A DNA stretch of 64,000 bases from Claveliimonas monacensis (GTDB lineage: Bacteria > Bacillota > Clostridia > Lachnospirales > Lachnospiraceae): contig NZ_JADCKL010000004.1 of the NCBI RefSeq assembly GCF_014982975.1, positions 62,001 to 126,000 on the forward strand, written 5' to 3'. Positions 51,291 to 61,250 of the stretch are shown here, piece by piece (the stretch's first letter is position 1; every line of letters begins with the position of its first letter). A model generated the notes under the pieces. That model was given only the letters and a program-made list of their open reading frames with translations, was not told the origin of the DNA and ran no database searches. The translations under genes were made by a program, and so were the position numbers.

Positions 51291-54212
51291 TTAAAAGTTT
51301 GTCACATTGTCAAACATATCCCGGTTTTCCTCGATCTTCTCCTCGCTTCCGATGACGCAGATCTGGTCCGCCGCCAGCATGGCCTCCACAACGCCTGCCA
51401 GAGCCCGGATATCTTCCTGGGTAGCATCCAGCACCTGGGCGCGCTCCCTGCGGATCATCTCCGCGCTGACATGGTTCATGTAAAGATTCATGGAGCGGTC
51501 TCCCTTAGACGCAGGAGTCATGGGCTGATCCAGATTGCTGATGGTGCCGATGATATATTTGTTCATATCCCGGTCGCTGACCGTAAAGTTCTTCAGGTAG
51601 TCCACAACGCCCTCGTACACGTCCATGGTGCGCTTTAAATGAGGATCACGGTAGGAGACAAGATATCCCTCACCGATCCGGTTAAAGCTGCTCATGCAGC
51701 CGTAGGCTCCACCCTTGACGCGGATATTCTGCCACAGGTAATCGTAGCTCAGGATCACTTTCAGGATCTGCAGCGCACCTGTGTAGGATGCCCCATGATC
51801 GATGAAATTACCGGTGCGGGCCACGTACTGAACCTTGGAAGCTGTCTTGAACCCCTCGTTCTTCTTCTGGCAGTGGATCACGCAGGGTGTCCCCGGAGCT
51901 CCGTCTGCAAAGAGGCCTTCCTTTATCTCTTTTACCAGCTCCTCCAGGCCATCCAGGCCATCCCGGGAAGCAGTAAAGCTGACCATCATATGGTCCCCCC
52001 GGAAAATCTGCCGGCTCAGTGTTTCAAGCACCTGTGTCAGCTCATCTTTTCTCTCCTCAAAGTGTTCTGACAGGTCTGCCACAAACTGGTAAAAGTCTAT
52101 ACCGTTGGTCATGTCCTTGAATTTCGCTGAGGGCGAGGCGTAAGACAGGGCCCGCAGGGCAGCAGTGGTGTGTCCCGAGGACTGGAACCGCATGAGAAGC
52201 CGGGATTTCAACATATCCAGGATCTCCTTGATCCTCTTTGTATCCTCCAGTTTTGACCCGGTCAGGATCTCACGCATCATCCGGAAGGCAAAAGGCATCT
52301 GACCGTACATGGCCTTTGCCTTTATCTCAAAGGTAGCACGGAAAGCTTTCTCCTCCACCTTAGTCACATCGTTGTAAAGTTCCAGGGATGTACCGATGCC
52401 GCCAGTGTGGCTGTTGATCTCATTGAACAGTTCCCCGTACTCATAATTTTCTGTATCGATAATGCCCAGCACGGACTGAAGAATGCCCACATACCCCAGC
52501 ATCTCCTCCGGCACATCCGAAAGATCAAACATGAGATCCACATAGCCGATCCCGTTGGTCCAGGTCTCGTGGAACACAGCAGGCACACCGGCAAGTGTCA
52601 TCTCCTCGTTGATGATAGGCGCAATCTCCCGGGAAATATCCGTCCTCTGCAGCACGGGGATCTTCTCAATATCCTCAGGCCTGTCCGGCTGGGACTGGTA
52701 GTCCTCCAGCTCTTTGGTCTGCTTCACCAAGCGCTCTTTCTGGGCATCGCTGAGGCTGTCCTTGAGGGTCTCCAGCTTCTCCTCCAGCTCCCTGTCCATT
52801 CTGGCCGTGCGGCCCTTCTCCGGCTTCACCACGACAATGGCCCCGTGAGTGTTGTCCAGCAGGTATTTCCGGATCAGCTCCTCATAGTATCCTGTTCCCA
52901 CCTGACTTTTCAGGAACGCAAATGTATCCAGGGCATCAATGTGCATAAATGGCTCGTTTTCATCGTAGAGCCAGCTGTCCATCATCTGCAGCCCATACAT
53001 AAGTCCCTTGGGATAGCTGCCGAAGTCCGCCTCCCTGTATCGGAACTCATGATAGTTGATCCCCGCCTCCAGGGCTTTCTTGTCTATACCTTTGTCCGCC
53101 GCATCTGTCAGCACCTCTTCGATGATGCGGATAAATTCCTCTTTCTGCTCCACGTTGGCATTTTTGGCAACAACAGAGAAGATGGGCTGGTAAATGCCGT
53201 TGTCGTAGGATCCTATAATATCCTTCCCGATGCCTGCATCTGTCAGGGCTTTCTTCAGGGGTGCGCCCGGCGCGGACAGAAGCGCGTAGTCCAGGATCTG
53301 GAATGCCAGATACAGCTCTTTGTCCAGGCTGGTGCCGATCACTTTATTGTAAGAGAGGTAGGTGTTGTCCTCCTCCGGTTCATCGCTTGCGATGGAGTAG
53401 GGGATCTCCTTTTCCACCATCCTGTCAAAAGGCTTCTGCAGACGGATGGCTGAGTCCACCGGCTCATTCTCATAGGCGCTCAGATATTCCTCATCCAGCC
53501 AGTTCAGTTTCTCCTCCATGTCCATGTCTCCATAGAGGTAAATGTAGCTGTTGGACGGATGATAGTATCTCCGGTGGAAGTCAAGGAACTGCCCGTAGGT
53601 CAGCTCCGGGATCACCTCCGGATCACCTCCGGACTCATTTGCGTAAGACGTATCCGGGAAGAGGGTGTTCAGCACCACTCTGTCCAGCACGCCTTCCGGA
53701 GAGGAAAACGCACCTTTCATCTCATTGTACACAACCCCGTTGTAGGTCAGTTTCCCGTCCTTCTCCTCCAAACGGTAACTCCACCCCTCCTGGCGGAAGA
53801 TCTCATCGTGCTCGTAAATATTGGGATACAGCACAGCGTCCATGTACACATGCATCAGGTTCTGGAAATCCCGGTCATTGCAGCTGGCCACAGGATAGAC
53901 CGTCTTGTCCGGGTAGGTCATAGCATTTAAGAAGGTATTCAGGGAACCCTTCACCAGCTCCACAAAAGGATCTTTAGCCGGAAAATGCTTTGATCCGCAC
54001 AAAACCGAATGTTCCATAATATGGGGCACACCTGTGCTGTCTGCGGGCGGCGTACGAAAAGCGATGCTGAACACTTTATTGTCGTCATCATTTTCAATGA
54101 GGACCACTCTGGCACCGCTCTTCCTGTGTTTCAAAAGGTAACCTGTCGATTTGATCCCGCCCAGTTCCTCCCGGCGGATCAGTTCATAGGCTTTGCAGTT
54201 ATTGATCTCCAT
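51291..54212 (-). CDS. M16C zinc metallopeptidase (presequence protease-like)
   Basis: 973 residues from ATG 54212 (TGAGGA upstream). The inverted zinc motif HIMEH is at residues 64-68, with the distal Glu in YNEMKGAFSSPEG. Two further M16 domains follow, ending in the GGAYGCMSSFNRIGEGYLVSYRDPHLKRT block typical of the C-terminal half. Such single-chain four-domain M16C enzymes digest oligopeptides in a closed cavity. No signal peptide is present, so it is probably cytoplasmic. The longer reading frame to 54257 is less likely. Confidence 0.92.
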   Translation of the reverse strand: MEINNCKAYELIRREELGGIKSTGYLLKHRKSGARVVLIENDDDNKVFSIAFRTPPADSTGVPHIMEHSVLCGSKHFPAKDPFVELVKGSLNTFLNAMTYPDKTVYPVASCNDRDFQNLMHVYMDAVLYPNIYEHDEIFRQEGWSYRLEEKDGKLTYNGVVYNEMKGAFSSPEGVLDRVVLNTLFPDTSYANESGGDPEVIPELTYGQFLDFHRRYYHPSNSYIYLYGDMDMEEKLNWLDEEYLSAYENEPVDSAIRLQKPFDRMVEKEIPYSIASDEPEEDNTYLSYNKVIGTSLDKELYLAFQILDYALLSAPGAPLKKALTDAGIGKDIIGSYDNGIYQPIFSVVAKNANVEQKEEFIRIIEEVLTDAADKGIDKKALEAGINYHEFRYREADFGSYPKGLMYGLQMMDSWLYDENEPFMHIDALDTFAFLKSQVGTGYYEELIRKYLLDNTHGAIVVVKPEKGRTARMDRELEEKLETLKDSLSDAQKERLVKQTKELEDYQSQPDRPEDIEKIPVLQRTDISREIAPIINEEMTLAGVPAVFHETWTNGIGYVDLMFDLSDVPEEMLGYVGILQSVLGIIDTENYEYGELFNEINSHTGGIGTSLELYNDVTKVEEKAFRATFEIKAKAMYGQMPFAFRMMREILTGSKLEDTKRIKEILDMLKSRLLMRFQSSGHTTAALRALSYASPSAKFKDMTNGIDFYQFVADLSEHFEERKDELTQVLETLSRQIFRGDHMMVSFTASRDGLDGLEELVKEIKEGLFADGAPGTPCVIHCQKKNEGFKTASKVQYVARTGNFIDHGASYTGALQILKVILSYDYLWQNIRVKGGAYGCMSSFNRIGEGYLVSYRDPHLKRTMDVYEGVVDYLKNFTVSDRDMNKYIIGTISNLDQPMTPASKGDRSMNLYMNHVSAEMIRRERAQVLDATQEDIRALAGVVEAMLAADQICVIGSEEKIEENRDMFDNVTNF

Positions 54213-54384
54213 ACTATCTATCCTCATTTCTTTTTTATTCTCTTTATATCTGAACATATATTATAGCAGTTTTCCCGTAAATAAGAAAGCTAATCAGCTC
54301 TTTTTCCGGGTCTGACCTAATGAAAAAAAATGCAGGATATGTTATCATCAATACAGATCGTAAAAAAGACCGGAGGATATACAA

Positions 54385-54921
54385 ATGACCATATTCAGAC
54401 ATTCCACCCCAGAAGACATAGAAAAGATCACCGAGATTGCAGGTTGCGCTTCAGACTTTTTAAGAGCCCAGGGAATCGACCAGTGGCAGAAGGGCTACCC
54501 GGACAGGCAGATCTTCCTGTCTGACACAGGCACAGGCCTGGGCTATGTGCTGGAGGAACACGGACAGATCGCCGCTGTGTGCGCGATCACATTCACAGAA
54601 GATCCCTCCTACCGGGAGATATTTGACGGGCAGTGGCTGACAGAGCGGGAAGGAGAAAAAGCTCCCGCCTATGCCGCCATCCACCGCATGGCTGTAAATG
54701 CCGCTCTGCGCGGAAAAGGGTATGCGGGACAGCTCTTTGAAAATGCCGCCTCCCTTGCCAGGGAGAAAGGAATGAAGAGTATCCGGATCGACACCCACGA
54801 GGGCAACCTGCCCATGCAGAGCGCCCTGAAAAAGGCCGGTTTCATCCGCTGCGGCAGGATCTTTCTGCAGGGTGGAGCCGAGGATGGGGATCCAAGGATC
54901 GCCTTTGAAAAGCTCCTGTAA
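54385..54921 (+). CDS. GNAT family N-acetyltransferase
   Basis: 178 residues. The acetyl-CoA fold is seen as IHRMAVNAALRGKGYAGQLFENAASLAREKGMKSIRIDTHEGNLPMQSALKKAGF (motifs A and B). The substrate is unknown. It is a single gene, closed by the terminator at 54940. Confidence 0.88.
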   Translation: MTIFRHSTPEDIEKITEIAGCASDFLRAQGIDQWQKGYPDRQIFLSDTGTGLGYVLEEHGQIAAVCAITFTEDPSYREIFDGQWLTEREGEKAPAYAAIHRMAVNAALRGKGYAGQLFENAASLAREKGMKSIRIDTHEGNLPMQSALKKAGFIRCGRIFLQGGAEDGDPRIAFEKLL

Positions 54922-54939
54922 AAAAGTTACACAAAGCCA

Positions 54940-54980
54940 AAAACCCGGCAGGACGTTCCTTGTCCCGCCGGGTTTTCTTT
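54940..54980. terminator. Bidirectional terminator after the GNAT gene
   Basis: AAAACCCGGCAGGAC (54940-54954) pairs with GTCCCGCCGGGTTTT (54962-54976) with one mismatch, with T and A tracts outside. Confidence 0.9.
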
Positions 54981-54995
54981 TCTTTTATATATCAG

Positions 54996-55556
54996 CTACT
55001 TTACTGCCAGGATCTTGAAATCATCCGCCTCTTTGCCGATCTGGCAGAGGAGACGCCTCATGTTGCTCTCCTTCAGATTCCCGTCCAGAGTCATGGTAAT
55101 CTTCTGTACTCCACCCTCTGTAGACAGATTCATGCTGTCTATGGCAATCTTGTTCAGCTTTGTCATATTGATGAACAGATTGAGATCGCTGGTCGCCGCC
55201 GGGCAGGTAAAGGAGATCTCCACCTGCGTGTGGGCGGCATTTTTATCCACGCCTGCCGTAGCCGCAGCGCCATCCACCACTGCGTCCTGCATGGCTGTCA
55301 GCTTGCCGTACTGGTATCTTCTGCTGACGCTCATAAGATGGCGCAGGAATGTAACATACTCATCGTAAACTTCCTTGTCCACATCCCCGGCTCTCTTCTC
55401 GATAATGGAAAGCTCTCTCTCCAGGACAAACACATCTCCGCCTGTCTGGGCCTTCACCTCGGCCACTTTTTTTGCACATTCCATTCTCTTCAAAAACAAA
55501 GGTTTCATCTGTGTATCCACAGCGTCAATATCTGCACGTGCTTCCTCAAGTGTCAT
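54996..55556 (-). CDS. Chorismate mutase-like protein with extra C-terminal domain
   Basis: 186 residues. The first about 95 match the AroQ fold: LEEARADIDAVDTQMKPLFLKRMECAKKVAEVKAQ, with the usual Arg/Lys/Glu arrangement, and a VLERELSIIEKR helix. This would convert chorismate to prephenate, which tyrA uses. The last about 75 residues (VEISFTCPAATSDLNLFINMTKLNKIAIDSMN) are beta/alpha and may be an ACT-like regulatory part. The gene is far from tyrA-aroA. Chorismate mutase is likely, not proven. Confidence 0.75.
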   Translation of the reverse strand: MTLEEARADIDAVDTQMKPLFLKRMECAKKVAEVKAQTGGDVFVLERELSIIEKRAGDVDKEVYDEYVTFLRHLMSVSRRYQYGKLTAMQDAVVDGAAATAGVDKNAAHTQVEISFTCPAATSDLNLFINMTKLNKIAIDSMNLSTEGGVQKITMTLDGNLKESNMRRLLCQIGKEADDFKILAVK

Positions 55557-55597
55557 AGTCTGTCTCCTTTCCTTTTCCCGTCCGGTTATATTTTATA

Positions 55598-56860
55598 CTA
55601 CAGAAGCGCTCCCTGCTTCTCCAGCTCCGCGCGCACCGCCTCTGCCGGAGCCTCACCGTGAAGCGCCTGGCAGGCTGCCGCCACGCCTGCTGCATGCCCG
55701 GTAGCAAAGCATGTTCCCATGACCCGGACCGCCGCGTGGGCTGTCTGCTCGGAGGACACCATTCTTCCGGCACCGTAGAGATTGTCCAGGCTCTCGCACT
55801 GGAGAGCGCCCAGTGGCACGTCAAACCAGCTTCCCTCAGACACCTCGATGTAGGTTCCCATCTTGTTGGCATCCATGTGGATCTCCGGCTTCCATCCGGC
55901 CCTGGCCACACCATCGGGCCGTTTTCTCCTTCCCAGCACATCCTCTGCCGTGATGATCTCCTTGCCCTTCATCCGCCTCGTCTCCCGGAAGCCGATGGCC
56001 GGACCGATGACTGTCAGCTCACAGCCCTCCATGCCGTGGAGATACTTTTTAAAGGCCTCCACGTAGTAGAGCACCTGTCTCCTCGTATCCAGCTCCATTT
56101 TCGTAAGCTCCTCGCAGTCCAGGCCTGCGGGGATGGTGCTGGGAAGCAGGACTGCCACCTGATCCGAGCCCTCCCTTTTCAGGATGAAGCCCTTCTCCTT
56201 TGTCAGGTGAGGAATACCATCCTCCTTTGCCCGTATGACTGCCTTCTCCACCGCCTGAGGCGTCAGGTCACAGGAGGTGTCCACGCCGCTTAAGCGGAAG
56301 GGAAGCGTGGCCGCCTGCACATTCCCGTTTTCATCTCCCCAGAGCGTCGGAGCGCCCGCCAGGTGGACCACATTGGCGTCTCCGGTTGTGTCCACAAACG
56401 CCTTTGCCTCCACCAGGAAGCACCCTTCATCGTCCACGCACTCAAGGGCTGTCACTGCCCGCTCCTCCGTGCAAACGCCTGTGATCCTTGTGTGGAAAAA
56501 GCAGGTGACGCCGGTCTTTTCCAGCACATTGTCCATGGCACACTTCAGATACTCCGGATGAAAATTGACATTTTTATTTCCCGTGGCAGAGACAACATAG
56601 TTCCAGGAGCTTTCGCTGAGAGCCTTCATCTCTTTCAGGATCAGCTCTCCCGCTCCTTCCACGACCCGAACCGGGTTTCCGCCGCAGGTGAAAAATCCGC
56701 AGAAGGCGGCCACGCCGGAATGGGTGGCCTCGCCTCCAAGGTAAGGATTTCTCTCAATAAGCAGTGTCTTTGCTCCTGCCATGGCAGCTCCGGCGGCGGC
56801 AGCAACTCCTGCCGTCCCGCCGCCTGCCACGACTACATCATACTGATATTTTCTTTTCAT
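55598..56860 (-). CDS. FAD-dependent oxidoreductase
   Basis: 420 residues from ATG 56860 (GAGGAG upstream). The FAD-binding motif VVVAGGGTAGVAAAAGAAMAGAKTLLIE starts at residue 9; LGGEATHSGVAAFCGFFTCGG and a C-terminal GAGRMVSSEQTAHAAVRVMGTCFATGHAAG block match the FAD-dependent oxidoreductase family (PF12831 type). It probably oxidises or reduces a small organic acid in the cytoplasm. It is the second gene after an SLC13-type transporter, so the transporter probably brings in its substrate. Confidence 0.87.
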   Translation of the reverse strand: MKRKYQYDVVVAGGGTAGVAAAAGAAMAGAKTLLIERNPYLGGEATHSGVAAFCGFFTCGGNPVRVVEGAGELILKEMKALSESSWNYVVSATGNKNVNFHPEYLKCAMDNVLEKTGVTCFFHTRITGVCTEERAVTALECVDDEGCFLVEAKAFVDTTGDANVVHLAGAPTLWGDENGNVQAATLPFRLSGVDTSCDLTPQAVEKAVIRAKEDGIPHLTKEKGFILKREGSDQVAVLLPSTIPAGLDCEELTKMELDTRRQVLYYVEAFKKYLHGMEGCELTVIGPAIGFRETRRMKGKEIITAEDVLGRRKRPDGVARAGWKPEIHMDANKMGTYIEVSEGSWFDVPLGALQCESLDNLYGAGRMVSSEQTAHAAVRVMGTCFATGHAAGVAAACQALHGEAPAEAVRAELEKQGALL

Positions 56861-56900
56861 GTGAATTTCTCCTCTCACACAACAGATATCCTTTTATCTC

Positions 56901-58370
56901 CTATGCAATGAACAGAGATCCAAGCGGGTATGCGATAAAGCTGAGCACCAGGATACCTGCGATGGCAAACAGTCCGCCCCACACGAACATGGACTTGGTG
57001 TCTGTCCATCCTGAACCGATGGCAACCGTGTTCACCGTACTCTGTCCTGCCGGCGTCATGTTGCAGATCGCCGCCGCAAAGCCTACCATACATACAACAG
57101 CGCCCACATTCACGGAACCTGCCGGAAGGGCTGTCAGGACAGACAGGGCAACCGCGCTAACAACTGTTGTGGTAACGATATTGGACGAGAAGTTGGTCTC
57201 GATAACCGCCCATGTCATGAAGAACAGGATCAGTCCGATCACGGGGAGGTTTGCTGTCAGAGGCTCAAGCGCACCTGTCAGCCAGGAGCTGATGCCTACG
57301 TCCTCGTTTGTCAGGCAGGAGCCAAGCTGCGTGGCTGCCGCTGTCATCAGTACGCTTCCCCAGAGAACACCCTTGCTGACTGTCTCTTTAAAGTTCATGA
57401 TGCTCTCACCGTCCACACGCACAACGAACAGGATGATGCATCCAAGAAGCGGAGGCATGGCTGTTGACCAGCTGTTGACGGTCTCGTAGAACTCCGGAAG
57501 CACATTCTGCACAAGGCTGGGAGCCACCCAGAGAAATACGGTGAGGGCCATAACGCCAAGTATCACTTTCTCTTTGAAATCCGCCGCCGGAACGGTCCCG
57601 CGAAGGCTCATGGCCTTATCCGGCTGGATGTCCTTCATATCGTCCGGGCGGTAGATAAATTTAAATATCAGGATCAGGATCACGATCAGGATGATACCTG
57701 TGGGAATACCCATAGCCATGTACTGGAACTGGTTTACATCATTTCCCGTAGCCGCTGTGTAGTACCCGATGGCCATTGTGGGCCACACATGGCCGATGGC
57801 TGTCATACCGGAGGAAAGGCTGATGCAGAAAGCAGAGCCCATCATGATCATATTTCCGGCCTTGCCGCCCTTCTTAAGTCCCAGCACCTGGTAGATATCC
57901 TCCAGGAAGGGCATGAAGGCCACGAACAGTACGGACGGGGAAATAAAAAGTCCCATAAACGTCACAGCCGCAAGCAGGAAACACACAAAATACCAGGGTC
58001 CTTTTCTTGCAATCCTGTTTGTGATAAAATAAATGGTACAGCGACGCACAAAGTTGGTCTTGGAAAGCGGATATACCAGCATAAAGGTAAACAGCAGGAA
58101 GGCTACCGTTGTATTGCCGAACGCCCCTGCAAATGTACCGGAAAATCCGAATATCGGAATCAGTCCCAGAGCCAGCAGCGTGATCATACTGGGCCAGTCA
58201 ATGGAAATCCCGATCCACATGATGAGTGAACCGAAAAATACACCCAGCACAGCCCATGCGTCTTCGGAAAGTCCTCCCATGGCCGGCATAAACCGGGAGC
58301 CTATGATGACTACAAGGGCAAGTACCAGGAATGCAGTGTCTTTTACGCTTTTCTTGTTTTGCATTGTCAT
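56901..58370 (-). CDS. SLC13/DASS family anion:Na+ symporter
   Basis: 489 residues with about twelve hydrophobic segments. Family-type motifs include FSSNIVTTTVV (SNT-like) and NMTPAGQSTVNTVAIGSG. It probably imports a di- or tricarboxylate or related anion with Na+. It is co-transcribed with the FAD oxidoreductase and divergent from the LysR regulator, suggesting a substrate-induced uptake and oxidation locus. Confidence 0.87.
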   Translation of the reverse strand: MTMQNKKSVKDTAFLVLALVVIIGSRFMPAMGGLSEDAWAVLGVFFGSLIMWIGISIDWPSMITLLALGLIPIFGFSGTFAGAFGNTTVAFLLFTFMLVYPLSKTNFVRRCTIYFITNRIARKGPWYFVCFLLAAVTFMGLFISPSVLFVAFMPFLEDIYQVLGLKKGGKAGNMIMMGSAFCISLSSGMTAIGHVWPTMAIGYYTAATGNDVNQFQYMAMGIPTGIILIVILILIFKFIYRPDDMKDIQPDKAMSLRGTVPAADFKEKVILGVMALTVFLWVAPSLVQNVLPEFYETVNSWSTAMPPLLGCIILFVVRVDGESIMNFKETVSKGVLWGSVLMTAAATQLGSCLTNEDVGISSWLTGALEPLTANLPVIGLILFFMTWAVIETNFSSNIVTTTVVSAVALSVLTALPAGSVNVGAVVCMVGFAAAICNMTPAGQSTVNTVAIGSGWTDTKSMFVWGGLFAIAGILVLSFIAYPLGSLFIA

Positions 58371-58520
58371 TCTCCTCTCATTCCTATTACTTTATTACTT
58401 TGATGTATTAAATTACTGTTATATTATAAACAATCTCGTGCTATTTGTAAAGAATTAATATGTTATAATACCAATAGGTTTTTCTTATACCATAATCCAT
58501 TCATAAAGGAGGTCATTCCC

Positions 58521-59408
58521 ATGCAGATCCAGCAGATGCGCTATGTGCTTGCCGCCGCGGAAAAAAAGAGCTTTTCAGCGGCAGCCAAAGCTTTATTCCT
58601 CTCCCAGCCCTCCCTGTCCCAGCAGATCCTCCATCTGGAAAAAGAGCTGGGGGTCTCCCTCTTTGTCCGGCACTCCAAGTCCGTCTCCCTCACCGAGGCA
58701 GGGGAGCAGTTCGTCACAGCGGCCCGGCGGATCCTCAATGAAGTAGACCAGCTCACAGAAAACATAAAAAAATACAGTATCCTGGAGGCAGGGACGCTGC
58801 GCATCGGCATGCTCTGGATCGCGGGATATCTCCAGCTTCCCAGAGTGATCACCGACTACCACCAGCTCTTTCCGCTGATCAGCTACCAGCTCCATGTGGA
58901 GGGCAGCAACACCTTGATGCGCATGCTGGCCGCCCGGCAGCTCAACGCCGTTTTCGTCATCGCATCCAACGACCTTTCGGACAGCGAGGACTTCTACTGC
59001 CACAAGATCATGGAAGACCATTATGTGGCCGTTATGTCACAGGCCAATCCGCTTTCCGGAAAAGACATCCTCCGTATCCGGGATCTGGACGGGGCAGACA
59101 TTCTGATGCCCGCAAAGGAATCCGCCTTTCGAAAGGATATTGAGCAGGTCTTTGCCCGTTTCCAGGCGGTCCCCAATGTTCTCTGCGAGACCAGCCAGTC
59201 TGACATTGTCATGCAGCTCGCTGCCCAGAATCTTGCCGTAGGCTTTGCCTCACGCTCCATTGCGGAAAAGCTCCTCGTGCCGGGATGCCGCATCGTTCCT
59301 CTGGAAGTCAGCCTGTCCCGCACCATCTACTACGTAACCTTAAAAGAGCTTCTGGATACCCCCGCCGTCCGGTCTTTCACTGATTTTGTAAAGTCCTATC
59401 CATTTTAA
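58521..59408 (+). CDS. LysR family transcription regulator
   Basis: 295 residues. N-terminal winged HTH: MQIQQMRYVLAAAEKKSFSAAAKALFLSQPSLSQQILHLEKELGVSLFVRHS. The remainder is a typical effector-binding domain (LRIGMLW... and IRDLDGADILMP). It is divergent from the SLC13-oxidoreductase genes, the usual target layout. Effector unknown. Confidence 0.93.
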   Translation: MQIQQMRYVLAAAEKKSFSAAAKALFLSQPSLSQQILHLEKELGVSLFVRHSKSVSLTEAGEQFVTAARRILNEVDQLTENIKKYSILEAGTLRIGMLWIAGYLQLPRVITDYHQLFPLISYQLHVEGSNTLMRMLAARQLNAVFVIASNDLSDSEDFYCHKIMEDHYVAVMSQANPLSGKDILRIRDLDGADILMPAKESAFRKDIEQVFARFQAVPNVLCETSQSDIVMQLAAQNLAVGFASRSIAEKLLVPGCRIVPLEVSLSRTIYYVTLKELLDTPAVRSFTDFVKSYPF

Positions 59409-59450
59409 AAAGCGGGGCTGCGCCGTCAAGGCACAGCCCCGCTTTTCTTT
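59408..59450. terminator. Bidirectional terminator between LysR and nhaC
   Basis: AAAAGCGGGGCTG (59408-59420) pairs perfectly with CAGCCCCGCTTTT (59434-59446), starting in the LysR stop codon. Confidence 0.92.
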
Positions 59451-59463
59451 TATCAGCAGAAGC

Positions 59464-61083
59464 CTATCCTTCCTCTTTTCCGTAAATATGTCTCAGCACA
59501 AGCAGCACTCCCAGCGTAAGTACGATACCTGCCGGAAGAGCGATCCAGGCTGTCTGCACAAACCCGGCAATGATGTAGGTCACAAACGAGATGGCCGCCA
59601 CTGTGATCGCGTAGGGAAGCTGCGTCGTGACATGGTTCACATGGTTGCACTGGGCTCCCGCTGACGACATGATCGTGGTGTCCGAGATGGGCGAGCAGTG
59701 GTCGCCGCACACAGCACCTGCCATGCAGGCGGAGATGGAGATGATCATCATGGTCTCGTTCTGTCCCTGGAAGACAGCCACAACAATGGGGATCAGGATA
59801 CCGAATGTTCCCCAGGATGTTCCTGTGGCAAAGGCGAGTCCGCATCCTACCAGGAATACGATGGCGGGCAGGAAATTCATCAGCCCGTCCGCACTGGACC
59901 TCACAAGCTCGGACACAAATACGTCCGCTCCCAGGCTGTCTGTCATGGCCTTCAGCGTCCATGCAAATGACAGGATCAGAATGGCCGGTACCATGGCCTT
60001 GAACCCGTCCGGAATACAGGACATACATTCACCGAATTTTATGACCCGGCGGATCATATAGAAAATGATGGTAATCACATAGGCGCAGAAGCTTCCCAGA
60101 ACAAGTCCCACGGAAGCGTCACTCTGTGAAAAGGATGTAACAAAATCCGTTCCCGAGAAGAAACCACCTGTATAGATCATGCCGATCACGCAGCAGATGA
60201 TCAGCGTAATGATAGGAAATACCAGGTCAATGACCTTTCCCTTTCCTGTCACAATTTCCTTCTCCGCATCCGCATAGGGACGATCCGGCGTGGTATAGAT
60301 ATCTCCCTTGATAGCGTTATTCTCATGAATCCGCATAGGTCCGTAATCCACCTTAAGGATCGCAATACCGACCATCATGAAGATCGTCAGCAGGGCGTAG
60401 AAGTTATAGGGGATAGCCCGGATGAAAACAGAAAACCCGTCCTCGCCGGGGACAAAGCCGGTCACTGCAGCAGCCCAGGAAGAAATCGGCGCTATGATGC
60501 ACACCGGAGCAGCCGTTGCGTCGATCAGATAGGACAGCTTGGCCCTGGATATCTTGTGCTTGTCTGTCACCGGACGCATGACGCTTCCCACTGTAAGACA
60601 GTTGAAATAGTCGTCGATAAAGATCAGCACGCCAAGAAGAACTGTGGCGAGCTGGGCGCCTGTCCTTGTTTTGATGTGGTCCTTGGCCCACTCTCCGAAG
60701 GCGGCTGAACCGCCCACCTTGTTCATCATGCACACCATGATACCGAGGATGACAAGGAACACGATGATCCCCACATTGTAGCTGTCCGAGAGCACCGAGA
60801 TGATGCCTCCCTGGAATACATGTGTGATGGTCCCCTCAAATGTGAATCCCGAATAAAAAATACCGCCGATCAGGATCCCGATAAACAGGGAGCTGTACAC
60901 TTCCTTTGTGATCAGCGCCAGCACAATGGCCACGAGGGGCGGAAGCAGGGACCACGGCGTGGCAAACAGCTGCGGGACATACTCTTCTCCCTCCTCAGCC
61001 GCAAAAGCCAGGAGCGGACTGCAGGCCACGAAGAGCATGACCAAGGAGAGCGTCCACAAAATCTTTCTCTTTACATTTCTCAT
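59464..61083 (-). CDS. NhaC-family transporter, probably lysine-linked
   Basis: 539 residues. An N-terminal hydrophobic segment with AFA-like end, then about 11 membrane segments of the NhaC ion transporter superfamily, with conserved FIDDYFNCLTVGSVMRPVTD and SWGTFGILIPI and DHCSPISDTTIMSSAGA blocks. NhaC members exchange Na+ and H+, but some take up amino acids such as lysine. The gene is under a lysine riboswitch, so a lysine transport or export role is likely (inference). The leader runs from a promoter at 61441-61469. Confidence 0.85.
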   Translation of the reverse strand: MRNVKRKILWTLSLVMLFVACSPLLAFAAEEGEEYVPQLFATPWSLLPPLVAIVLALITKEVYSSLFIGILIGGIFYSGFTFEGTITHVFQGGIISVLSDSYNVGIIVFLVILGIMVCMMNKVGGSAAFGEWAKDHIKTRTGAQLATVLLGVLIFIDDYFNCLTVGSVMRPVTDKHKISRAKLSYLIDATAAPVCIIAPISSWAAAVTGFVPGEDGFSVFIRAIPYNFYALLTIFMMVGIAILKVDYGPMRIHENNAIKGDIYTTPDRPYADAEKEIVTGKGKVIDLVFPIITLIICCVIGMIYTGGFFSGTDFVTSFSQSDASVGLVLGSFCAYVITIIFYMIRRVIKFGECMSCIPDGFKAMVPAILILSFAWTLKAMTDSLGADVFVSELVRSSADGLMNFLPAIVFLVGCGLAFATGTSWGTFGILIPIVVAVFQGQNETMMIISISACMAGAVCGDHCSPISDTTIMSSAGAQCNHVNHVTTQLPYAITVAAISFVTYIIAGFVQTAWIALPAGIVLTLGVLLVLRHIYGKEEG

Positions 61084-61140
61084 AAGTACCTTCCTCTCTC
61101 ATACAAAGACTTCTCGAGGGGACCCAAAGGGCTTCCCCGC

Positions 61141-61183
61141 AAAAAAAATACCATGAATAAGCGCTGCGTGCACTCATTCATGG
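61141..61183 (-). terminator. Lysine-riboswitch expression-platform terminator
   Basis: On the minus strand CCATGAATGAGTGC pairs with GCGCTTATTCATGG (14 bp with wobble pairs), followed by TATTTTTTTT. It lies 60 bases before the nhaC start, fitting an OFF-by-lysine switch. Confidence 0.9.
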
Positions 61184-61250
61184 CATGTCAAACCAAGGTC
61201 AGATATACTGCCTTCCCGCCGGCAGGACAGTGTATGTTCCTCATCCATTG

